Shown here piece after piece: positions 32,996 to 41,489 of a stretch of DNA of 64,000 nt; the first letter of the stretch is position 1; every line of letters begins with the position of its first letter. The stretch covers positions 496,001-560,000 of the forward strand of contig NZ_CP124616.1 in NCBI RefSeq assembly GCF_029958925.1, written 5' to 3'. Both the position numbers and the translations under genes were made by a program. A model generated the notes under the pieces. That model was not told where the DNA came from and searched no databases. It saw nothing but the letters and a program-made list of their open reading frames with translations. This DNA comes from Tropicibacter oceani (GTDB lineage Bacteria; Pseudomonadota; Alphaproteobacteria; Rhodobacterales; Rhodobacteraceae).

Positions 32996-34120
32996 ATGAC
33001 GGGGCGTGTGGTTCTGCTGGGATGCGGCTTTGTCGCCGATCTATACATGCGCTCGCTTGCGGCAATGCCGGGGATCGAGGTTGCCGGGGTCCATGACCTG
33101 AACGCCGCGCGGCTGAAAACCTTTTGCGATTTCTGGAAGGTGCCAGCCAAGCCATCCTTTGACGCGCTGCTGAATGATGCGCCGGATGCGCTGGTGTTGA
33201 ACCTGACCAATCCACATGCGCATTATGAAACGACCCGCGCCTGCCTGATGGCGGGGCGTCACGTCTATTCGGAAAAACCGCTGGCGATGACGGTCGAGGA
33301 TGCCCGGGAATTGCACGGGCTGGCCGAGAGGCAGGGGCTGATCCTGGCCTCGGCCCCCTGTTCGGTGCTGGGTGAGGCGGCGCAGACGCTGGGGCACGCG
33401 CTGCGCACTGGCGTGGCTGGCACGCCCCGCGCTATTTATGCCGAGCTGGACGATGGCTTCATCCCGCAGGCGGCCTTCACCAAGTGGCTAAGCGAAAGTG
33501 GCGCGCCCTGGCCCTATCAGGACGAATTCCGCGTCGGCTGTACGCTGGAACACGCGGGTTATTACCTGGGCTGGCTGATCGGCTGGTTCGGGTCCGTGCG
33601 CACCGTCGTTGCCGCCAGCGCTGAAGTGATCCCCGACAAGGCGGGCCAAGGCCCCTTTGCCCCCGATCTGAGCGTTGCGACGCTGTTCTTTGAGAATGGG
33701 CCGGTGACCCGGCTGACCTGTTCCATCGTGGCGCCGCACGATCATTCGATCCGGGTGGTTGGCGACAAGGGTGTGCTAAGCTGCAATGCGGCCTGGGACA
33801 ACAGTGCCAAGGTGCGCTTTGCCCGGCGCATGACAGTGCGGCGGCGGTTGATGGAATCGCCCCTGCCAAGACGGGTCAGGCTGCCGGGGCCAACCCACCC
33901 AAAGGTGAAACGCTGGGGCGCGGCGGCAATGAATTTCATGCTGGGCCCGGCCGAGGTATTGGAGGCACTGAAACAGGGCCGCCCCTGCCGGGTGGGCGGC
34001 GATTTCGCCCTGCACATGACCGAGGTGACGCTGGCGATCCAGAACGCGGGCGAACACAGTGGCGCGCAGGCGATGACCACCCGTTGCGACCCGATGGAGC
34101 CGATGCCATGGGCGAAATGA
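32996..34120 (+). CDS. Gfo/Idh/MocA-family oxidoreductase
   Basis: 374 residues. The N-terminal nucleotide-binding fold starts VVLLGCGFVADLYMRSLAAM and carries HVYSEKPLAM, the catalytic EKP lysine motif. The C-terminal alpha/beta domain is of usual size. These enzymes oxidise or reduce NDP-sugars and sugar acids, usually at C3, in glycan biosynthesis. It is followed by an epimerase gene with a 13-base overlap. The same pair of enzyme types is present as one fused protein about 4 kb downstream. Confidence 0.85.
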   Translation: MTGRVVLLGCGFVADLYMRSLAAMPGIEVAGVHDLNAARLKTFCDFWKVPAKPSFDALLNDAPDALVLNLTNPHAHYETTRACLMAGRHVYSEKPLAMTVEDARELHGLAERQGLILASAPCSVLGEAAQTLGHALRTGVAGTPRAIYAELDDGFIPQAAFTKWLSESGAPWPYQDEFRVGCTLEHAGYYLGWLIGWFGSVRTVVAASAEVIPDKAGQGPFAPDLSVATLFFENGPVTRLTCSIVAPHDHSIRVVGDKGVLSCNAAWDNSAKVRFARRMTVRRRLMESPLPRRVRLPGPTHPKVKRWGAAAMNFMLGPAEVLEALKQGRPCRVGGDFALHMTEVTLAIQNAGEHSGAQAMTTRCDPMEPMPWAK

Positions 34121-35070
34121 CACGTCTGATGATCACCGGAGCCACGGGCTTTGTCGGCAGCGCTGCGGTACGGGCGGCCCGCGCGCGCGGTCTTAAGGTG
34201 GTTGCCACCTATCGCAAACAGCCCCTGCCCGAATGGGCGGGCGATACCGGCATCCTGGCGGTCAAGGTTGATCTGGCGCAGGACCCTGCGGGGTTGGCCA
34301 GTGCCATGGAGGGGGTCGGCGCCGTGATCCATGCCGCCGCGCATCTGGGCGGCGACGCCGCTGCGCATAAGGCCGACACCCTGCGCGGCACGGCGGCGAT
34401 TCTGGACGCGGCCCCAGGGACGGCCCGTATAGTGCTGGTCAGTTCGATCGCGGTTTACGACACCATGCGGCTGACGCCCGGTGACAGGCTGGATGAAAGC
34501 GCACCATTGGAAGACCCCGATCACGCGCGCGACGCCTATACCGCCGCCAAGCTGCGGCAGGAGGACATGGTACGAAGCGCGAGGCCAGAGGCCTGGCTGA
34601 TCCGGGCCGGGGCGGTCTATGGACCGGGGCGAACGTGGAATGCCTTGATGGGGTTCTGGGCGTCGAAACTGCATGTGCAGATCGGCCAGACCGGCGAGCT
34701 GCCGTTGATCCACGTCGACCATCTGGCCGATGTTTTGATCCGGGCCGCCTTGGCCGAACCGGACGGCATTCAGGCGGTGAACGCCCTGGATGATGACCGC
34801 CCCAGCCGCGCTCGGTTCCAGGCGGCGCATCGCCGTTTGACGGGCTGGCCGAAACTGGTTCTGCCGGTGCCCTTTGGGCTGTGGCTGGGCTTTGTCCGTC
34901 TGTTGAAACCTGTCAGCGCGCGCCTACCCGGTTTGTTCGTTGAACCCATCCTTAGGGCCCGGCTGATGCCGCTGGTCTATCCAAACACCGCCCTGCGCCA
35001 TGCGCTGGGGGGCAAGGATATCGACAGTTTCGAAGCGATGCTGGCCCGCAGCGTCAGGGGGGCGGCATGA
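34108..35070 (+). CDS. NAD-dependent sugar epimerase/dehydratase (extended SDR)
   Basis: 320 residues from ATG 34108 with GGAG eight bases before; ATG 34117, which overlaps the previous stop by ATGA, is an alternative. MITGATGFVGSAAVRAA (nucleotide site), LVSSIAVYD (Ser), and AYTAAKLRQEDM (YxxxK) are the extended-SDR catalytic residues. It also has the PGRTWNALM and VDHLADVLIRAA segments usual in NDP-sugar epimerases. It lies between the Gfo/Idh gene and a GT4 gene that overlaps by ATGA, so the whole 32996-37252 stretch is tightly coupled. Likely makes or modifies a sugar of the repeat unit. Confidence 0.82.
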   Translation: MGEMTRLMITGATGFVGSAAVRAARARGLKVVATYRKQPLPEWAGDTGILAVKVDLAQDPAGLASAMEGVGAVIHAAAHLGGDAAAHKADTLRGTAAILDAAPGTARIVLVSSIAVYDTMRLTPGDRLDESAPLEDPDHARDAYTAAKLRQEDMVRSARPEAWLIRAGAVYGPGRTWNALMGFWASKLHVQIGQTGELPLIHVDHLADVLIRAALAEPDGIQAVNALDDDRPSRARFQAAHRRLTGWPKLVLPVPFGLWLGFVRLLKPVSARLPGLFVEPILRARLMPLVYPNTALRHALGGKDIDSFEAMLARSVRGAA

Positions 35071-36296
35071 CCCTGCCCAAGCTGGCCTATCTGACCGGGG
35101 AATATCCGCGCGCCTCGGATACCTTTATCCAACGCGAGGTCGCGGCGCTGCGCGGTCTGGGTCACGAGGTTCTGACCTGTTCGATCCGCACCACCGGGGC
35201 CGAACACCTGGTCGGGCCGGAACAACGCGCGGAACACGCCCGCACCTTCAAGGTGTTGCAGGCCTGCAAATCGCCTCTGCGTCTGGCCCGCGCGCATCTG
35301 CGCTGGATGCGCCAGCCGGGGCGCTATCTGAAGGCGCTGGCCTTGGCCTGGAAGACCGCGCCAAAGGGGATCAAGGGACGACTGTTCAACCTGATCTATT
35401 TCCTTGAGGCCGGGGTGCTGGCCGACAAACTGGCCGAAGACGGCGTGCAACATCTGCACAACCACATCGCCAAGGCATCCTGCACTGTGGCGATGCTGGC
35501 CAGCGAACTTTCGGGCATTCCCTATAGCTTTACCATCCATGGCCCCGACATCTTTTTCGAACCGCAGCACTGGCGGATCGACGAAAAGGCGGCGCGGGCG
35601 GCGTTTGTCGCCTGCATCAGCGATTATGCCCGGTCGCAACTGATGTGCTTTGCCGATCAGGCGCATTGGGACCGCTTTCACATCATCCACTGTGGTGTCG
35701 ATCCCGACCGCTATACAGCTTCGACACACGAGGGCGCGGAGTTGTTGTTTGTCGGGCGGCTGGCGGCGGTCAAGGGTGTGCCGGTGCTGCTGGACGCGCT
35801 GCGCGGGTTGGATCACCCGGGCCTGCACCTGACGGTGATCGGCGACGGGCCGGACCGCGCCGCGCTTGAGGAACAGGCCAAGGCGCTGTCGGTCAGCTTT
35901 GTCGGCTACAAATCACAGGACGAGGTGGCCGGGGCGCTGTCGAAAACCGATGTCTTTGTCCTGCCCAGCTTTGCCGAAGGCGTGCCCGTGGTGCTGATGG
36001 AGGCGATGGCCTCGGGCGTGCCGGTGGTCACGACCCGGATCGCAGGGGTGCCGGAACTGGTTGCCGACGGGCTGACAGGCCATCTGGTCCCGCCCGGCGA
36101 TACCGTTGCATTGCGCAGAGCCATCGCCGAAGCGCTGAAAGACGCGCGCCCACGCCGCGCCATGGGTGCAACCGGCGCAGCGGTGGTCAGGGCCGATTTC
36201 AACATCGCCATCGAAGCCGCGCGGCTGTCGGGCTTGTTCGTGTCTTACACCAAAGGCAACCCACCGCCGCCGAAACGCCCCGAGGTGCCGCAATGA
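35067..36296 (+). CDS. glycosyltransferase family 4, colanic-acid-type
   Basis: 409 residues overlapping the neighbours by ATGA on both sides. The start KLAYLTGEYPRASDTFIQREVAALRGLGHEV is the pattern of exopolysaccharide GT4 enzymes of the WcaL/AmsK type. The middle has IAKASCTVAMLASELSGIPYSFTIHGPDIFF. Donor domain: LLFVGRLAAVKGVPVLLDAL and LPSFAEGVPVVLMEAMASGVPVV with the EX7E pair. No membrane helix. The N-terminal 'YPRASDTFIQREV' is shared with the GT4 at 57825 (LVPQFPGQTHIFFWREI), so the two may be paralogues with different acceptors. Confidence 0.85.
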   Translation: MTLPKLAYLTGEYPRASDTFIQREVAALRGLGHEVLTCSIRTTGAEHLVGPEQRAEHARTFKVLQACKSPLRLARAHLRWMRQPGRYLKALALAWKTAPKGIKGRLFNLIYFLEAGVLADKLAEDGVQHLHNHIAKASCTVAMLASELSGIPYSFTIHGPDIFFEPQHWRIDEKAARAAFVACISDYARSQLMCFADQAHWDRFHIIHCGVDPDRYTASTHEGAELLFVGRLAAVKGVPVLLDALRGLDHPGLHLTVIGDGPDRAALEEQAKALSVSFVGYKSQDEVAGALSKTDVFVLPSFAEGVPVVLMEAMASGVPVVTTRIAGVPELVADGLTGHLVPPGDTVALRRAIAEALKDARPRRAMGATGAAVVRADFNIAIEAARLSGLFVSYTKGNPPPPKRPEVPQ

Positions 36297-37252
36297 CCCC
36301 GGTGGATGTGGTTCTGATCGGGCGCAATGAAGGCGCGCGGCTGGTGGCCTGTCTTGAGTCCGTACAGGGGCAGGCGCGGCAGGTGGTCTATGTCGATTCA
36401 GGCTCGACCGATGACAGCGTCGCGCAGGCGCAGGCGCGCGGTGCCACGGTGGTCAGCCTGGATATGTCCATTCCCTTTACCGCCGCCCGTGCCCGCAATG
36501 CCGGATTCGACGCGCTGGACGATCCGCAGATCGTGCAGTTCATCGACGGTGATTGCGCGCTGGTCCCCGGTTACCTCGACAAGGCGCGCGCCTTTCTTGA
36601 AGCCAACCCCAAGGTCGGCATGGTCACCGGCTGGCGGCGCGAAATCCACCCGGACGCCAGCATCTACAACCAGCTGTGCGATTGGGAATGGCACCGCCCC
36701 GCCGGGCAGATCGACGCCTGCGGCGGCGACATGATGGTGCGCGCCGCGCTGTGGCGCGAGGTTGGCGGCATGAACCCGCAGGTGATCGCCGCCGAGGATG
36801 ACGAGGTCTGCTGCCGGTTCCGCAAGGCCGGCTGGCGGTTGGAGCGCATCGCGCAGGACATGACGCGCCATGACGCTAATATGCTGAGTTTTGGCCAATG
36901 GTGGCAAAGGGCGGTGCGCACCGGGCATGGCTTTGCCCAGGTTGGTCATCTGCACCCCGAGTATTTCCTGCGCGAACGCAGGCGTACGCTGATTTATGGC
37001 GCCGCGCTGCCGTTGGCCATGCTGCTTGGCCTGATGGTCGCCGGTTGGGCTGCGCTGCTGATCCTTTTGGTCTATGTCCTGAATTATGTCCGCACGGCGC
37101 AGGGGCTGGTGCGCGACGGTCTGCCCAAGGCGCAGGCCTGGCGGCATTCGGGGCTGCTGACCCTGTCGAAGTTCCCCAATCTCATCGGTATGGCACGCTT
37201 TCACTTGCGTCGCCTGACCGGGCGCGACATGCGCCTTATCGAATACAAGTAA
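36293..37252 (+). CDS. glycosyltransferase family 2 with C-terminal membrane helix
   Basis: 319 residues, coupled by ATGA to the preceding GT4. GT-A fold: VVLIGRNEGARLVACLESV at the start, VYVDSGSTDDS, and VQFIDGDC (DxD metal site). EDDEVCCRFRKAGW (ED) marks the base region. Residues about 236-268 (LIYGAALPLAMLLGLMVAGWAALLILLVYVLNYV) form one or two membrane helices, which would hold it at the inner membrane. It is one of at least three GT2 enzymes of the locus. Donor unknown. Confidence 0.85.
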   Translation: MTPVDVVLIGRNEGARLVACLESVQGQARQVVYVDSGSTDDSVAQAQARGATVVSLDMSIPFTAARARNAGFDALDDPQIVQFIDGDCALVPGYLDKARAFLEANPKVGMVTGWRREIHPDASIYNQLCDWEWHRPAGQIDACGGDMMVRAALWREVGGMNPQVIAAEDDEVCCRFRKAGWRLERIAQDMTRHDANMLSFGQWWQRAVRTGHGFAQVGHLHPEYFLRERRRTLIYGAALPLAMLLGLMVAGWAALLILLVYVLNYVRTAQGLVRDGLPKAQAWRHSGLLTLSKFPNLIGMARFHLRRLTGRDMRLIEYK

Positions 37253-37264
37253 GAAGGTTTTCAA

Positions 37265-39364
37265 ATGTCCAAACCCACCCGCGTTGGCCTGATCGGGGCC
37301 GGATATATCGCAACCTGGCACGCCGATGCGCTAAAGGCGACGCCGGGCGTGACCCTTGCCGCGGTCTGCGATGTCTCGGAAACCGCCGCCAAAGGGCTGG
37401 CCGAGGGCTATGGCGCGAAACCCTTTACCTCTGTGGATGATCTGATCGCCTCTGGGCTGTGCGATGCGGTGCATATTCTCACGCCGCCGCAATTGCATAA
37501 GGAAATCGCCATAAAATGCCTGCAAGGCGGGCTGCATGTGCTTGTGGAAAAGCCTGTGGCCGAATCCGCCGACGAAACCCGCGCGATACAGCAAGCGGCT
37601 GAAAAGGCGGGCAAATGCTTTCACGCTGGGCATAATTTCCTGGGACTTCCGTCGTATCAGCGGATGAAGGCGCAGATGGCCGGCGGCGCCTATGGCCGCA
37701 TATCAGGGTGCGAGATTTCCTGGGCCTTGCCGCTGTCACCGCTGCGCTCGGGGCCTTTCAGCCTGTGGCTGTTGCGGCAGCCGAAAAACCTGATCCTTGA
37801 GCTGGGCCCGCATCTGATGGGTTTTGCCCATGATCTGTTTGGCCCGGTTCAGGTGATCCATGCCGAGGCGTCCAAACCCATTGCCCTGCCCGGTGACGAC
37901 ATGCGCCCGCAGGGCTTTCGCATTCTGGCGCGGGCGGGCGGGGTGGATATCACCTTTGTCATCTCGCTTGTGGAAACCATGGATGACCGCAGCGTGACAT
38001 TGCGCGGGTCCTCCGCCCGGGCGCGTCTGGATTTTGCGCAGGACGTGTTGATCGTCGAGCGTGAGAATGCCAGCGATCTGGTGGTCAATCCGCTGCGCCG
38101 CCAGCTGGATCTGTCGCGCCAACACCTGTGGGAAGGGGCGAAGAACGCCGGGGTGCAGCTGGCTTCGCTGAACACGAAAAACCCCTATGGCCGCAGTTTT
38201 CGCGGGATGAACGCAGCGGTCTATGGCGCGATCGGCGGTGGGTCGGTCGCGATGTCCTTTTCCGGGGACAGCGCCGTGGCCGTGATGCAGGCGCTGGACG
38301 ACGCCATCAACCTTCTGCCCGCTGATGTGTTGAAGGTCGCCGCGCCATCGGTACAATCGCGCAAGCCCAAGCCAACCGCGATGGTCATCGGGGGCACCGG
38401 TTTCATCGGTCGCGCCCTGACCCGCCGCCTTGTGGCCGACGGACGCGATGTGCGCGTGCTGTCGCGCGGGCGCAGCGGCCCCTTTCCCGACCTGCCCGAC
38501 AATGTCGAAACGGTCAGCGCATCCTTGCATGATCTTGACGGTCTGACACAGGCGATGGAGGGGATCGAGGTTGTCTTCAACCTCGCCAAGGCGCTGGAAA
38601 CCAGCTGGGCCGATTGTCTGATCAACGACGTGGGCGTCGCGACGCGCATCGGCATGGCCTGCGAAAAGGCCGGGGTCAAACGGCTGGTCTATACCGGCAC
38701 GATCGCCAGCTATGACATGTCCGATCCCGGCAAGCAGATCACCGAACAGACTGGCTTTGCCGAGGATATGACCGACCGCAACCTGTACGCCCGGTCCAAG
38801 GCCGAGTGCGAAAAGCAGCTGATGAAGCTGCACCGCGAACGCGGGCTGCCGCTGGTCATTGCCCGCCCCGGCATTGTCGTTGGCGCAGGCGGGCCTTTGC
38901 AGCATTGGGGCATCGGCCGCTGGCATGGCGCGGGGGCCGTGCGCATCTGGGGCCATGGTCGCAACATCCTGCCCTTTGTGCTGAACGATGATATCGCCGA
39001 CGGGCTGGTGCGGATGATCGACGCCCCGGTCGAAGGCCAAAGCTTTAACCTGGTTGGCGATCCGATGCTGTCGGCGCGCGATTATTTCGACGCCATTCAT
39101 GCGGAACTGGGCGCGCGCATCCGGGTCAGCCCGGGCAACCTGCATGCTTTCTACGCCTCGGACGCGGTGAAATACGGGCTGAAGAAATACGCGCTGCGCC
39201 GCCCCGGCGTGATCCGCCCCAGCCTTGCCGACTGGAAAAGCCGGGCGCATTTTTCGCCCTTCGTGAACGAAAAGCCGAAACGCCTGCTGGGCTGGAAACC
39301 CGAAGGTGACCGTACCACATTCATCAAGAAGGCGATCACACAGGCCAACCTTTTCGGATTTTGA
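37265..39364 (+). CDS. fused Gfo/Idh/MocA oxidoreductase - NAD-dependent epimerase
   Basis: 699 residues with AAGAAGG upstream of ATG 37265. Residues 1 to about 365 are a complete Gfo/Idh/MocA enzyme (GLIGAGYIATWHADAL; LHVLVEKPVAES with the EKP Lys; a large C-terminal sheet domain). After a short linker with PKPTAM, residues about 373-699 form a complete extended SDR (MVIGGTGFIGRALTRRL; YTGTIASYD; NLYARSKAECEKQ as YxxxK). Both active sites look intact. The fusion would pass a keto-sugar straight between oxidoreductase and epimerase. Separate versions of both enzyme types are encoded at 32996-35070. It is the last gene of this strand before the chain-length control genes. Confidence 0.85.
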   Translation: MSKPTRVGLIGAGYIATWHADALKATPGVTLAAVCDVSETAAKGLAEGYGAKPFTSVDDLIASGLCDAVHILTPPQLHKEIAIKCLQGGLHVLVEKPVAESADETRAIQQAAEKAGKCFHAGHNFLGLPSYQRMKAQMAGGAYGRISGCEISWALPLSPLRSGPFSLWLLRQPKNLILELGPHLMGFAHDLFGPVQVIHAEASKPIALPGDDMRPQGFRILARAGGVDITFVISLVETMDDRSVTLRGSSARARLDFAQDVLIVERENASDLVVNPLRRQLDLSRQHLWEGAKNAGVQLASLNTKNPYGRSFRGMNAAVYGAIGGGSVAMSFSGDSAVAVMQALDDAINLLPADVLKVAAPSVQSRKPKPTAMVIGGTGFIGRALTRRLVADGRDVRVLSRGRSGPFPDLPDNVETVSASLHDLDGLTQAMEGIEVVFNLAKALETSWADCLINDVGVATRIGMACEKAGVKRLVYTGTIASYDMSDPGKQITEQTGFAEDMTDRNLYARSKAECEKQLMKLHRERGLPLVIARPGIVVGAGGPLQHWGIGRWHGAGAVRIWGHGRNILPFVLNDDIADGLVRMIDAPVEGQSFNLVGDPMLSARDYFDAIHAELGARIRVSPGNLHAFYASDAVKYGLKKYALRRPGVIRPSLADWKSRAHFSPFVNEKPKRLLGWKPEGDRTTFIKKAITQANLFGF

Positions 39365-39593
39365 AACGGGCGATCAAGGCCCCATTTCGTGAACAATCCC
39401 CTCAAATCGGTCTTATTCCGGACAGATTTCTTTGTTGTAAACGGATCAAGGCAAAGTGCGTCCCGCACCTAGGGGCCACGCACCGGAGTTGAGCAGATAT
39501 GAATGCCAAGATTGACCATGGCAGGGTAATGATTTGGGGCGCGCTTGTCGGCGCCCGTGTGTGCTTGGCTGCCAAGGCTGCGGAGGCATGACC

Positions 39594-41342
39594 ATGATCG
39601 ACCGCCCCAAATTTCGCCGCAAATTCCGCAAGGACGCCCCAGGGGCCGAGGATGCCGTCGAACCGGTCGCGCCGCTGGAAAGCCGCGTCGACAGGATGGC
39701 ACGCCGCAAGGCCGAGGAAGACGCGCGGCAAGCCGCCGAAGCGGCGCGCGCGCAGGCCGCAGCAGCCCAGGCCGAAGCCGAACGAGAGGCCGCAAGACAA
39801 GAGGCCGAGCGCCAGCGCGTCGAGGCACAGCGCCATGCCGAAGCGCGGGCCGAAGAAAAGCGCCGCGCCGAGGAGGCCGAGGCCCGGCGCAAAGCCGAAG
39901 AGGACCGCCAGCGCGCCAAGGCCGAAGCCGCCCGTCTGGCCGCCCAGCAGGCTGCCCGCGAGAAACGCGCCGAAGAAGAGGCCGCGCGCGCAGCAGCCGA
40001 GGAAAAGGCCCGCCGCGAGGCCGAAGAGCGCAAGCGCGCCGAAGCCAAGCGCCAGGCCGAGGAACAAGAGGCCGCGCGCAAGGCCGAATTGAAACGCCAG
40101 GCCGATCTGGCCGCCCAAAAGGCCCGCGAGGAAGCGGAGCGGCTGGAGGCCGAAGCGCTGGAAGTCGCCCGCCAGGAGGCTCAACTGGCCGAGGCCCGCG
40201 CCCAGCGAGAGGCCGAGCGCGAGCGTCAGAGAAAGGCCTATGAGGAACGCCAGCGCGCCAAGGCCGAGGCCAAGCGCAAGGCGGATGAACAGGCCCAGCG
40301 CGAGGCCGAAGCCAAACGCGAACGCGAGGCAGCAGAGGCCGCGCGGCAGGCCGAAGCGCAGCGGCTTGAGGACGAACGGCGCGCCAAGGCGGAGGCCGAG
40401 GCACAGCGGCGCGAAAAGGAACGCAAGGGCCGAGAGCAGGCCGAGCAGCTTGCCCGCGAACAAAGCGAACTGGCCAAGCGCGCCGAAGAACAGGCGCCGC
40501 TGGAACTGACCCGGCCGGTGGTTCCGGTGCGGCCCAAACGCCCCGCCGCCGCGGCCAAGGCCCCGGTGGCCCAACCTGTTCCCGACACCGCACCGAAACC
40601 CCAGCCCGAAAAAAGCCCAAGCGCCTGGGACAGCATGGCGGAATTTTCGGTCAACGAGGGCCATCTTGCGGCCAATCGGATCATCACGGCCACGCGCGAG
40701 GATCCGGCCTATACCGCCTTTGACGTGCTGCGGACACGGTTGCTTCAGGCGTTGCAGGAACATGGTTGGAAACGGGTTGCGATCACCTCTCCGACCAAGG
40801 ATTGCGGCAAGACGTTCACCGCGGCCAACCTGGCCATCAGCCTGTCACGGCAGGAAAACTGCCGCACGCTGCTGCTGGATTGCGACATGCGCCGCCCGAC
40901 GCTGCACAAGGTGATGGGCTTGGCCAATCCCGGGTCGATGGGCGACATGCTGCGCGGCAAGATCCCGCCAGAGGACCATCTGCGACGGATGGGCAAGAAC
41001 ACGATCAACGCCGGGCGCAACATCGCCTTTGGCTTTAACCAGGTGATCGAACCCTATGCCTCGGAGCTGCTTCAAGACCCGCGCACCCAAGCGACCCTGG
41101 ACCGGATCGAGACCGCGCTGGAGCCCGATGTGATGCTGTTCGACCTGCCCCCGGCGCTATACTATGACGATGTCATCGCCTTTCGACCGATGTTCGACGG
41201 CGTGCTTTTGGTGGTCGGTGGCGGCATCACCACCGAAAAGGAAATCAAGGAAGTCGAGCGCCGCCTGGGCGAGGAAACGCCCCTGCTGGGCATGGTCCTG
41301 AACAAGGCCGAGAATACCCAGATCGACAAGTACCACTACTGA
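39594..41342 (+). CDS. CpsD/BY-kinase-type ATPase with a long N-terminal coiled coil
   Basis: 582 residues from ATG 39594 (GGAGG seven bases upstream; ATG 39588 would have it one base away). Residues about 33-300 are an almost unbroken Ala/Glu/Arg/Lys helix with one Gly and no Pro, followed by a Pro-rich linker (301-342). The ATPase domain (about 370-582) has ITSPTKDCGKTFTAANLA (Walker A), LLLDCDMRRP (Walker A'), and VMLFDLPPAL (Walker B). The C-terminus ends IDKYHY, a short Tyr pair instead of a long Tyr tail. Such ATPases act with Wzz-type partners (here the convergent gene at 41490) to set chain length. The rod is unusual for the family. Confidence 0.8.
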   Translation: MIDRPKFRRKFRKDAPGAEDAVEPVAPLESRVDRMARRKAEEDARQAAEAARAQAAAAQAEAEREAARQEAERQRVEAQRHAEARAEEKRRAEEAEARRKAEEDRQRAKAEAARLAAQQAAREKRAEEEAARAAAEEKARREAEERKRAEAKRQAEEQEAARKAELKRQADLAAQKAREEAERLEAEALEVARQEAQLAEARAQREAERERQRKAYEERQRAKAEAKRKADEQAQREAEAKREREAAEAARQAEAQRLEDERRAKAEAEAQRREKERKGREQAEQLAREQSELAKRAEEQAPLELTRPVVPVRPKRPAAAAKAPVAQPVPDTAPKPQPEKSPSAWDSMAEFSVNEGHLAANRIITATREDPAYTAFDVLRTRLLQALQEHGWKRVAITSPTKDCGKTFTAANLAISLSRQENCRTLLLDCDMRRPTLHKVMGLANPGSMGDMLRGKIPPEDHLRRMGKNTINAGRNIAFGFNQVIEPYASELLQDPRTQATLDRIETALEPDVMLFDLPPALYYDDVIAFRPMFDGVLLVVGGGITTEKEIKEVERRLGEETPLLGMVLNKAENTQIDKYHY

Positions 41343-41371
41343 GCGCCCCGACCCCGGACCGCAAGAACCAG

Positions 41372-41411
41372 AAAGCCCCCGACGCGAACCATCGCGCGGG
41401 GGCTTTCCTTT
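41372..41411 (+). terminator. rho-independent terminator after the BY-kinase-type gene
   Basis: AAAGCCCCC (41372-41380) pairs with GGGGGCTTT (41398-41406); inside it CGCGA pairs with TCGCG around ACCA. CCTTTTT follows. It lies 29 bases after the ATPase stop, between two convergent genes. Confidence 0.9.
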
Positions 41412-41489
41412 TTGCGTCTTGGCAGTTCCACCGTTCAGTCACCTGCGTGACCTGAACCCAGCCTTGACGCACGCGCTGTAGCGGCGCGG

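Noticed and set aside
39594-40500. The AER/K-rich segment as a DNA tandem repeat or low-complexity artefact
   Set aside because: At DNA level the units are not regular; codons vary, and the frame stays open into a good ATPase, so it is a coiled coil and not a satellite repeat.
39402-40763. Minus-strand frame of 453 codons opposite the coiled-coil ATPase, apparently a Leu/Gly/Phe-rich membrane protein
   Set aside because: The hydrophobic repeats are the reverse complement of the Ala/Glu/Arg helix codons. The plus-strand ATPase with a good ribosome site explains the region.
41372-41411. CRISPR-like or inverted-repeat mobile element end
   Set aside because: It is a single hairpin with a T-run after a stop codon, which is a terminator; no second copy was seen.
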